Assembly (NCBI GenBank): GCA_035526665.1
Contig: DATLBY010000060.1
Span: 1 to 5,840, forward strand
DNA length: 5,840 nucleotides
Reading direction: 5' to 3'
Source of the DNA: DATLBY01 sp035526665
GTDB taxonomy: Bacteria > Acidobacteriota > Terriglobia > Bryobacterales > Bryobacteraceae
Part shown: positions 1 through 5,748 of the stretch, in pieces
Position numbering within the stretch: position 1 is the stretch's first letter
Layout of the letters: each line of letters opens with the position of its first letter
Made by a program: the position numbers and the translations under genes
Notes under the pieces: model-generated
The model's database searches: none
What the model was told of the DNA's origin: nothing
What the model saw: the letters and a program-made list of their open reading frames with translations, nothing else

Positions 1-162
1 TTTCTGAGGCGGCGCGGCATCGGCTACATCCTGGTGAGACTGAGCCGGGACAGCGGATCACGCCTGAACGAAGAGCTGGGGACGCACGCGGCCGAATGGG
101 GCCTGGAGATTGCGGCGCACGAAGAGCACATGTATCTGCTGCGCGTTCCAGCACGCGATTGA
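1..162 (+). CDS. C-terminal end of an unidentified protein (partial)
   Basis: Frame 1 is open from the first base to a TGA at 160-162 and gives 53 residues, starting FLRRRGIGYILVRLS and ending YLLRVPARD. The gene starts outside the window. The fragment reads like a small alpha/beta end: a hydrophobic strand (GYILVRL), a charged helix (LNEELGTHAAEWG) and a final strand (MYLLRV). Similar endings occur on large membrane glycosyltransferases of the dolichyl-phosphate-mannose mannosyltransferase kind, but that is only an impression and I do not assign a function. It lies on the same strand as the KDG kinase gene, with 15 bases between them, so co-transcription is possible. Its TGA also supplies the TG of a candidate extended -10 element for the next gene. 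Coding is supported by the open frame, the sensible composition and the tight junction. Confidence 0.6.
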   Translation, partial: FLRRRGIGYILVRLSRDSGSRLNEELGTHAAEWGLEIAAHEEHMYLLRVPARD

Positions 163-170
163 TACAATCG
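156..170. repeat. 15-bp hyphenated dyad at the kdgK promoter
   Basis: CGATTG (156-161) and CAATCG (165-170) are perfect inverted repeats separated by ATA. A second dyad overlaps it: AATCG (166-170), a single T, and CGATT (172-176). Three CGATT-type half-sites are therefore packed into 21 bases immediately before the kdgK ATG. Such an arrangement could be an operator, which would suit a sugar-acid kinase that is normally inducible, but the arms are short and no regulator gene is visible nearby. Confidence 0.35.
160..168 (+). promoter_or_regulatory. Candidate extended -10 promoter element for kdgK
   Basis: TGATACAAT carries the TGn extension (160-162, which is also the stop codon of the upstream gene) and a -10 hexamer TACAAT that differs from TATAAT at one position. 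I see no convincing -35 hexamer 16-18 bases upstream; extended -10 promoters often lack one. The expected transcription start is near 174-176, only 2-4 bases before the ATG at 178. The transcript would be leaderless or nearly so, which agrees with the absence of a Shine-Dalgarno sequence here. Confidence 0.4.
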
Positions 171-177
171 TCGATTC

Positions 178-1212
178 ATGTCCAATACCGTAGTCACCTT
201 CGGCGAGATCATGCTGCGGCTGGCGCCTCCGGGCTTCGAGCGCCTGCTGCAGTCGCCTCAATTTGTGGCCACCTTCGGCGGCGGCGAGGCCAATGTGGCG
301 GCGGCGGTGGCGGGATTCGGCCTGCCGGCGCGCTATCTGACGGTGCTGCCGCCGGATAACGCGATATCGGAAGCCTTTCTGGGGGAGCTGCGGCGATTCG
401 GCGTCGACGCCTCGCATGTCGCCCGCGGTAAGGGAAGGTTCGGGATCTACTATGTGGAGGCAGGCGCCAACCAGCGTCCGTCTAAGGTGCTGTATGACCG
501 CGAAGGGAGCTCGATCGCGTTGGCCAAGCGGGGCGACATTGAGTTTGCCAAAGCGTTCGAATCGGCCAACTGGTTCCACATCACAGGAATCACACCGGCG
601 ATCAGCCAAAGCGCGGCCGACCTGGCGATGGAGAGCGTGCAGATCGCGCACGAGAAGGGGTTGACCGTCTCCTGCGATCTGAACTACCGCAAGAACCTCT
701 GGAAATACGGCAAGAGCTCCAAGGAAGTGATGAGCGAGTTGGTGCAGTTCGTGGATGTCTGCATCGCGAATGAAGAGGATTGCCAGATGGCGCTGGGCAT
801 TGAAGCTGAAGCGGACGTCCACTCCGGCAAGCTGGAGCACGACCAGTACCGGAAGCTGACCGATAAAGTGCTGGCCGCGTATCCTAACCTGAAGAAGATC
901 GCGGTGACGCTGCGCGAATCGCGGAGCGCCTCACACAACGGCTGGTCCGCGTGCCTGAACGACGGCAAGCAGTTCCTGGTGAGCCGGCACTACGACATCA
1001 CGCACAGTGTGGACCGGGTGGGCGGCGGCGACTGCTTCGCCGGGGGCCTGATCTATGGCCTGCTGGCGCTGCCGTCGGCGGCCGAGGCGCTGGAATTCGC
1101 GGTGGCGGCCTCCTGCCTGAAGCACTCCATTCCGGGCGACTTCAACCGGTTTTCGGCGGCCGAGGTGCAGCAGCTGATAAAAGGCGGAGGCTCGGGCCGG
1201 GTCCAGCGGTAG
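178..1212 (+). CDS. kdgK: 2-dehydro-3-deoxygluconokinase (KDG kinase), PfkB family
   Basis: This cytoplasmic enzyme phosphorylates 2-keto-3-deoxygluconate with ATP to give KDPG, the substrate of the Entner-Doudoroff aldolase, and so connects uronate, pectin or gluconate breakdown to glycolysis. The 344 residues are full length for the family. The N-terminus has the TFGEIMLRLAPP strand and the first PfkB signature (GGGEANVAAAVAGFG, 34-48). The substrate-lid region follows (GIYYVEAGANQRPSK, 89-103, then YDREGSS), with the CDLNYRKNLW motif at 166-175. The second PfkB signature is DRVGGGDCFAGGL (279-291), with Asp285 as the expected catalytic base. The tail IPGDFNRFS and the terminal SGRVQR closely resemble the Thermotoga KDG kinase as I recall it. 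The anion-hole motif is GGGD rather than the commoner GAGD, a conservative variant. The start at 178 gives the conserved N-terminus at once; there is no ribosome-binding site before it. No KDPG aldolase gene is visible in the window. Confidence 0.93.
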   Translation: MSNTVVTFGEIMLRLAPPGFERLLQSPQFVATFGGGEANVAAAVAGFGLPARYLTVLPPDNAISEAFLGELRRFGVDASHVARGKGRFGIYYVEAGANQRPSKVLYDREGSSIALAKRGDIEFAKAFESANWFHITGITPAISQSAADLAMESVQIAHEKGLTVSCDLNYRKNLWKYGKSSKEVMSELVQFVDVCIANEEDCQMALGIEAEADVHSGKLEHDQYRKLTDKVLAAYPNLKKIAVTLRESRSASHNGWSACLNDGKQFLVSRHYDITHSVDRVGGGDCFAGGLIYGLLALPSAAEALEFAVAASCLKHSIPGDFNRFSAAEVQQLIKGGGSGRVQR

Positions 1213-1222
1213 TTTGGGTTAC

Positions 1223-1247
1223 CATGAAGGAAGGTAATCCCTTCATG
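1223..1247 (+). repeat. Perfect 8-bp inverted repeat over the VWFA gene start
   Basis: CATGAAGG (1223-1230) and CCTTCATG (1240-1247) are exact reverse complements separated by the nine bases AAGGTAATC. The left arm contains the upstream candidate start codon (ATG 1224) and the right arm contains the downstream one (ATG 1245). The purine-rich ribosome-binding sequence AAGGAAGG (1227-1234) lies across the left arm and the loop. In mRNA this could fold into a hairpin that hides the start codons; in DNA it could be a protein-binding dyad. The repeat is seen directly; any role is inference. Confidence 0.5.
1227..1234 (+). promoter_or_regulatory. Shine-Dalgarno-like AAGGAAGG for ATG 1245
   Basis: AAGGAAGG ends 10 bases before ATG 1245, at the long end of normal spacing. 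It lies downstream of the other in-frame start, ATG 1224, so it can only serve 1245. This is the main reason for preferring 1245. The 1224 start has no comparable upstream site. Confidence 0.5.
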
Positions 1248-2264
1248 CTGGGCAGTATTTTTCTAGTACTCGCGTTGTCCGCGGCCGCGTTCGCGCAGGC
1301 CCCCTCTAAACCCGCCGTCGGCTCCGAACAGCAGCCGATCCGCGTTCAGGTGAACGAGGTGATTGTGCCGGTGACTGTCACCGACGACAAGGGCCGTTTC
1401 GTCTCGAACCTGGATCAGAAGGATTTCCGGATTTACGACGGCGGCAAGGAGCAGCAGATCCGCTTCTTCACGCGCGAGCGCAACCAGCCGGTAGTGGTCG
1501 GCTTCCTGATCGACATGAGCAACGCCAGCCGGCTCCATTGGAAGACATACCAGGAGGCGGCCAGCGAACTGGTGTTGAACCTGCTGCCCAATGATCCAAA
1601 ATATAGCGGCTACCTGATCTCCTACGGCAACGACGCCGAACTGCTGGCCAATACCACCAGCGATCCGGAGAAGATTGTGGAGAAGATCCGCAAGATGAAG
1701 CCGGGCGGCGGCGCGGCGCTCTACGATGCCATCTATATGGCGTGCACCAGCCGCAACCTGGTGAAGGGCGAACCGATCGAGCCGCGGCGGGTGCTGATCG
1801 TGATCGGCGACGGGCACGACACGGCCAGCAAGAAGTCGCTGGACGAGGTGCTCGAAATTGCGCAGCGGAACCTGGTGACCATCTATGGCGTCAGCACTGT
1901 GGCGTACGGCTTCACCAGCGAAGGCGAGAAGAACCTGACGCGCCTGACGGATGAGACCGGCGGCCGCGTGGAGTATCCACTGCAGGGCGTCTATAAGGAT
2001 GTGGCGGGGTATCTGGAGACGCCGTCCGACGAGGGCAACTATGCGCTGAAGGTGGGGACCGGCGGCTACGCCTCGGCCATCGCCACCGGCATGTTCCGCT
2101 CGATCGCAGCGGTGGCCGGCGAGGTGACCACGCAGTACATCCTGCGATACATTCCCGACAGCCAGGTGGACTCGACCAAGGTGTTCCGCAACATCACCGT
2201 GCGGCTCAACCTGCCCAATATGAAGGTGCGGGCCAGGCGGGGGTATTACCCTCTGAATCCGTGA
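1245..2264 (+). CDS. Secreted VWFA-domain protein of the acidobacterial VWFA-related family
   Basis: From ATG 1245 the protein has 339 residues; an in-frame ATG at 1224 would add seven. A hydrophobic signal peptide (about 1-17) ends in the signal-peptidase-I-like site AFA/QA, so the protein is exported, although the n-region has no Lys or Arg with this start. Residues about 33-80 form a beta-rich entry module (VNEVIVPVTVTDDKG, then LDQKDFRIYDGGKEQ) that typically precedes the VWFA fold in this family. The VWFA domain (about 83-300) shows the hydrophobic strand VVVGFLID, GGGAALYDA (154-162) and VLIVIGDGHD (183-192). The end (YILRYIPDS to VRARRGYYP) is the usual family C-terminus. The metal site looks degraded: DxSxS reads D90-M-S92-N-A94, and the usual Thr of the GGTALYDA-type motif is Ala157; Asp189 is kept. 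The family has no established function; extracellular adhesion or complex assembly is a reasonable guess. The gene follows kdgK by 32 bases. Confidence 0.87.
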   Translation: MLGSIFLVLALSAAAFAQAPSKPAVGSEQQPIRVQVNEVIVPVTVTDDKGRFVSNLDQKDFRIYDGGKEQQIRFFTRERNQPVVVGFLIDMSNASRLHWKTYQEAASELVLNLLPNDPKYSGYLISYGNDAELLANTTSDPEKIVEKIRKMKPGGGAALYDAIYMACTSRNLVKGEPIEPRRVLIVIGDGHDTASKKSLDEVLEIAQRNLVTIYGVSTVAYGFTSEGEKNLTRLTDETGGRVEYPLQGVYKDVAGYLETPSDEGNYALKVGTGGYASAIATGMFRSIAAVAGEVTTQYILRYIPDSQVDSTKVFRNITVRLNLPNMKVRARRGYYPLNP

Positions 2265-2271
2265 GGGGGGC

Positions 2272-2300
2272 TAGACGAAAGGGCGCGATGGTGTTTGAAT
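2272..2300 (+). promoter_or_regulatory. Weak candidate promoter before the autopeptidase gene
   Basis: TAGACG (2272-2277, four of six matches to TTGACA) and TTGAAT (2295-2300, four of six to TATAAT) are separated by 17 bases, and TGT directly before the -10 provides a TGn extension. The predicted start of transcription is about 2307, which coincides with an in-frame GTG. If real, the mRNA would be leaderless from GTG 2307. Each hexamer alone is weak, so this is only a candidate. Confidence 0.25.
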
Positions 2301-2306
2301 AGGGGA

Positions 2307-3074
2307 GTGGCGGCGGATGGGGGGACACAGAGCGCGGAGTATGCGTTGGTGCAGCTCTCGTTTCGCGCGGCGCCTCCGGTCAATGCCGGCATCCTGCTAC
2401 TCGACCCCGCAGCCGACCGGCTCCACCTGCGCTTCCGGCGCGACTGGCAGGAACTGGTAGACGAAGACAACCTGGAAGTGGTGGAGGCCCTGGCCGACGA
2501 TCTGGCGGCCAAATCCCGCGAGTTAGGCGCGGACGCCCTGCTGCAATACCTGGAAAGCTGCGCCGGCCATACCGTGCGGATCTCCGATCGCGAGCCGGTA
2601 CTGGTGGACGACTTCGAGGCGGCGGCGAGCCGGCTCTACCGCACTCACGTCAGCCCCAAGGTGCTGGCCTTCCGCACCCATCTCCCGAAATACAGCCTGC
2701 GGGCGGCCGCCGGGAAGTTCGGTGAGCACATGGAAGTGGAGCCCGAGGACTGGGAGGAGATTCCCGCCGGGCTGCAGCTGACCGATGAGATGTTCGTAGC
2801 CCATGTGACAGGCCACTCGATGGAGCCGCGCATTCCCGACGGCAGCCTGTGCATCTTCCGCTACAACGTGGTGGGCTCGCGCACCGGCCGGCTGGTACTG
2901 GTGGAAAACTTCGGTGAAACGGGCGAGAACCGCTACACGGTCAAGCGCTACCGCCGGGACAGCGGCCGGGTGATGCTGGAGCCGCTGAACCCGGAGTACG
3001 AGGCCTGGGAGATCACGGAAGACCAGAAGCTGCGGGTAATCGCCGAATTTCTTCAGGTGCTGGCTAGGCCGTAG
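2307..3074 (+). CDS. LexA/UmuD-like S24 autopeptidase domain behind an unrecognised N-terminal domain
   Basis: Taking GTG 2307 as start gives 255 residues; TTG 2295 is the longest option (259), and no in-frame ATG lies near. Residues about 10-110 (EYALVQLSF, NAGILLLDP, LHLRFRRDW, then an acidic helix and VLVDDF) form a domain I do not recognise; it recalls small DUF3037-type proteins, but weakly. It has no obvious helix-turn-helix. Residues about 123-255 are a LexA/UmuD-type S24 fold: YSLRAAAGKFG, then MFVAHVTGHSMEPRIPDGS with catalytic Ser171, then YTVKRYRR with catalytic Lys213, then LEPLNPEYEAWEI. A candidate self-cleavage bond, Ala135-Gly136, lies 36 residues before the Ser, as expected for this family (LexA 35, UmuD 36). 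Similar C-terminal domains occur on larger defence or DNA-repair proteins. Self-cleavage might release the N-terminal domain after a stress signal, but that is inference. The gene lies 42 bases after the VWFA gene and overlaps the 3' end of acnA by 11 bases. Confidence 0.82.
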   Translation: MAADGGTQSAEYALVQLSFRAAPPVNAGILLLDPAADRLHLRFRRDWQELVDEDNLEVVEALADDLAAKSRELGADALLQYLESCAGHTVRISDREPVLVDDFEAAASRLYRTHVSPKVLAFRTHLPKYSLRAAAGKFGEHMEVEPEDWEEIPAGLQLTDEMFVAHVTGHSMEPRIPDGSLCIFRYNVVGSRTGRLVLVENFGETGENRYTVKRYRRDSGRVMLEPLNPEYEAWEITEDQKLRVIAEFLQVLARP

Positions 3075-3079
3075 CCAGC
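3059..3079. terminator. Stop-codon hairpin shared by the convergent genes
   Basis: GCTGGCTA (3059-3066) and TAGCCAGC (3072-3079) are a perfect 8-bp inverted repeat around the loop GGCCG. The left arm holds the acnA stop codon (CTA at 3064-3066, read on the minus strand) and the right arm holds the plus-strand stop TAG (3072-3074). The hairpin forms in either transcript and is the only terminator-like structure between the two genes. No good T-run follows on either strand, so it is not a classical intrinsic terminator. It may act as a transcript 3' end block, pause site or Rho-assisted end. Confidence 0.45.
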
Positions 3080-5748
3080 GACGCGCTGTTTACCAGCTGC
3101 CGCAGGACGTACGGCAGAATCCCACCCGAGCGGAAGTATTCGACCTCCTGCGGGGTATCGATCCGGACGATCACTTCGAACTTTTTTTCCGTGCCATCGG
3201 CCGCCACGGCGCGAACGAGCGCGTGACAGGTGCCGAGACAGGCATCCGCGAGATTGGAGACGTGGAACACCTCCGTGCCGGTAAGTCCCAGGCTCTCGCG
3301 ATTTTCGTTCGGCAGATACTGCATCGGCAGAACACCCATGCCGACGAGATTGGAACGGTGGATGCGCTCGTAGCTTTCCGCGATGACGGCGTTGACACCC
3401 AGGAGCAGCACTCCCTTGGCGGCCCAATCGCGCGAGGAGCCGGACCCATACTCCTTGCCCGCGAGAATCATGAGGGGCACGCGATCGCTCTGGTACTTCA
3501 CCGAGGCGTCGTAGATGAACATCTTCTCGCCGCTGGGCATGTGGGTGGTCCAGCCGCCTTCGGTACCGGGGGCGAGCTGGTTGCGCAGCCGGATATTCGC
3601 CAGCGTGCCGCGCACCATCACTTCGTGGTTGCCGCGCCGTGCGCCATAGGAGTTGAAATCGGCCGGCTTGACGCCGAGCCCGATCAGGTAGCGGCCGGCC
3701 GGACTATCCGCCGGAATGGAGCCGGCGGGCGAAATGTGATCGGTGGTGACGGAATCGCCCAGCATCGCGAGCACACGCATCCCGCCCAGATCCCCGATGG
3801 GAGCGGTGGGGTCGAGCATGTTCTGAAAATAGGGCGGGTGCTTGATGTAGGTGGACTGGTCGTCCCAGGCGTAAATATCGCCGGTGGGAATGCGAATCGA
3901 ATTCCACTGCAGATCGCCCTTGAATACTTCCGAGTACTGCTTCTGGAACATCTCGCTGCGCACCGATTGCCTGACAGCGGTGTTGACCTCCTCGGTGGTG
4001 GGCCAGATGTCCTTAAGGTACACCTTCTTCCCCTTGTCGTCGGTACCGAGAGGCTCTTTCTGGAGATCGAGATCGACGCGTCCCGCCAGGGCATAGGCGA
4101 CTACCAGCGGAGGCGAGGCCAGATAGTTGGCGCGCACCAGCGGATTGATACGGCCCTCGAAGTTGCGGTTGCCGCTGAGGACGGCCGCGACCACCAACTT
4201 CTCCTTTTGCACGGCTTCGGCAACGGCTTCGGGAAGAGGTCCACTATTGCCGATACAGGTGGTGCAGCCATAGCCGACCAGGTGAAAATTCAGCTGCTCG
4301 AGGTAGGTCATCAGGCCGGCGTCGGTCAGATAATCGAAGACGACCTTGGAGCCGGGCGCCAGGCTGGTCTTGACCCACGGCTTGGACTTGAGGCCCTTCT
4401 CCACAGCTTTTTTTGCGAGCAGACCGGCGGCCATCATGACCGATGGGTTGGAGGTGTTGGTGCAGCTGGTGATGGCGGCGATGACGACGGAGCCGTCCTG
4501 AATTTCGGTGGCCGTGCCGTCCTGCCCGTAGACGACTTTGCGCGGAGCCTCGCCGAGACCGGTGAGAAAGTTCTTCTTGACGTCCTTCAACTCGATGCGG
4601 TCCTGCGGACGTTTGGGACCGGCGAGCGACGGGCTGACGGTGGCGAGATCGAGCTCGAGCGTATCCGAATAGACGGGGTCGGGCGAATCCGGCATGAGGA
4701 ACAGCCCCTGCTCCTTGGTGTAGGCCTCGACCAGCGCGACATGCTCGGGCGAGCGATTGGAGAGCCGCAGATATTCGAGGGTCTGCTCATCCACGGGAAA
4801 GAAGCCGATGGTGGCTCCATATTCGGGCGCCATGTTGGCGATGGTGGCCCGGTCGGCGAGACTCAGCGAGCTGACGCCGCTGCCATGGAACTCGACAAAC
4901 TTGCCGACGACGCCTTTGCTGCGCAGCGCCTCAGTGACGGTGAGGACAAGGTCAGTGGCGGTGGCGCCTTCCGCGAGTTTTCCCTTGAGCTTGAAGCCGA
5001 CCACCTGGGGCAGCAGCATGGAGATGGGCTGGCCGAGCATGCAGGCCTCGGCTTCAATACCGCCGACGCCCCAGCCGACGACTCCGAGGCCGTTGACCAT
5101 GGTGGTGTGCGAATCGGTTCCCATGACGGTATCGGGGTAGGCCTGCAGGGAGCCGCCGCGCTGCTGGGTGAAGACAACGGGGGCGAGATATTCCAGATTG
5201 ACCTGATGGACGATGCCGGTATCGGGGGGCACGACGCGGAAGTTTTGAAACGCGGTCTGGCCCCAGCGGAGGAGCGCGTACCGCTCCTGATTGCGCTGAA
5301 ATTCCAGCAGCGCGTTGGCGGCAAAGGCGCCGGGTGTTCCATACTCGTCCACCTGGACGGAGTGATCGATGACGAGGTCCACGGGGATGAGCGGATTGGC
5401 GAGCCGGGGATCGCTACCGAGAGTGGTGAGGGCATTGCGCATGGCCGCGAGGTCGACGACGGCCGGAACGCCGGTGAAATCCTGGAGCAGCACGCGGGCG
5501 GGGCGGAAATTGATCTCCTTGGCCTTTTTGGCGGACTCCCAGCGCGCGACGTACTCGATATCGGTGTGGCGGACGGTGCGGTCGTCCTCAAAGCGCAGCA
5601 GATTTTCGAGCAGAATGCGGATGGAGTAAGGAATGCGCGCGAGGGTGCCGACGCCCAGCTTCTCGAGCGCCTCGAGACGGAAGATTTGAAACTGCTGGTC
5701 ACGGACCCGCAGCGTGGAAGCCGTTCCGAAACTATTCTTTATGTCCAT
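3064..5748 (-). CDS. acnA: Aconitate hydratase, AcnA/IRP type
   Basis: This TCA-cycle enzyme interconverts citrate and isocitrate through cis-aconitate using a [4Fe-4S] cluster. At 894 residues it is the normal length for the AcnA/IRP1 branch (E. coli AcnA is about 890) and has the A-type order: catalytic domains 1-3 first (about 60-560), a linker, then the swivel domain (about 650-820). The cluster ligands are Cys429 (TSCTNTSNP), Cys495 and Cys498 (GYGCTTCIGNSG), with the same 66- and 3-residue spacing as IRP1. Active-site motifs are present: IDHSVQVDEYG (Asp128-His129), MGTDSHTTMVNGLG (211-214), GNRNFEGRI (Arg528, Arg533), GDSVTTDHISPAG (664-676), NSYGARRGNHEVM and YGSGSSRDWAAKG (Ser771, Ser772, Arg773). 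All appear intact, so it should be active. The ATG at 5748 has GGAAG five bases upstream and is the first usual start in frame. The gene is convergent with the autopeptidase gene and has no visible TCA neighbours. Two runs of seven A on the coding strand (4414-4408 and 3188-3182) are unusual in such GC-rich DNA. Confidence 0.97.
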   Translation of the reverse strand: MDIKNSFGTASTLRVRDQQFQIFRLEALEKLGVGTLARIPYSIRILLENLLRFEDDRTVRHTDIEYVARWESAKKAKEINFRPARVLLQDFTGVPAVVDLAAMRNALTTLGSDPRLANPLIPVDLVIDHSVQVDEYGTPGAFAANALLEFQRNQERYALLRWGQTAFQNFRVVPPDTGIVHQVNLEYLAPVVFTQQRGGSLQAYPDTVMGTDSHTTMVNGLGVVGWGVGGIEAEACMLGQPISMLLPQVVGFKLKGKLAEGATATDLVLTVTEALRSKGVVGKFVEFHGSGVSSLSLADRATIANMAPEYGATIGFFPVDEQTLEYLRLSNRSPEHVALVEAYTKEQGLFLMPDSPDPVYSDTLELDLATVSPSLAGPKRPQDRIELKDVKKNFLTGLGEAPRKVVYGQDGTATEIQDGSVVIAAITSCTNTSNPSVMMAAGLLAKKAVEKGLKSKPWVKTSLAPGSKVVFDYLTDAGLMTYLEQLNFHLVGYGCTTCIGNSGPLPEAVAEAVQKEKLVVAAVLSGNRNFEGRINPLVRANYLASPPLVVAYALAGRVDLDLQKEPLGTDDKGKKVYLKDIWPTTEEVNTAVRQSVRSEMFQKQYSEVFKGDLQWNSIRIPTGDIYAWDDQSTYIKHPPYFQNMLDPTAPIGDLGGMRVLAMLGDSVTTDHISPAGSIPADSPAGRYLIGLGVKPADFNSYGARRGNHEVMVRGTLANIRLRNQLAPGTEGGWTTHMPSGEKMFIYDASVKYQSDRVPLMILAGKEYGSGSSRDWAAKGVLLLGVNAVIAESYERIHRSNLVGMGVLPMQYLPNENRESLGLTGTEVFHVSNLADACLGTCHALVRAVAADGTEKKFEVIVRIDTPQEVEYFRSGGILPYVLRQLVNSASLATA

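Noticed and set aside
58..840. A 260-codon minus-strand open frame over kdgK.
   Set aside because: It lies opposite a full-length KDG kinase with all signatures intact; its Arg/His/Gln-rich product is typical of antisense GC-rich frames.
951..1244. N-terminal extension of the VWFA frame back into kdgK.
   Set aside because: The frame is open but would overlap kdgK by more than 250 bases and would bury a good signal peptide inside the protein. ATG 1245 (or 1224) explains the N-terminus.
2265..2306. Terminator between the VWFA gene and the autopeptidase gene.
   Set aside because: No inverted repeat with a following T-run is present; the G-rich stretch after the stop codon has no pairing partner nearby.
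3053..3427. A 124-codon minus-strand frame overlapping the acnA 3' end.
   Set aside because: It is another frame within acnA. It matters only as the possible product of -1 slippage, noted separately at low interest.
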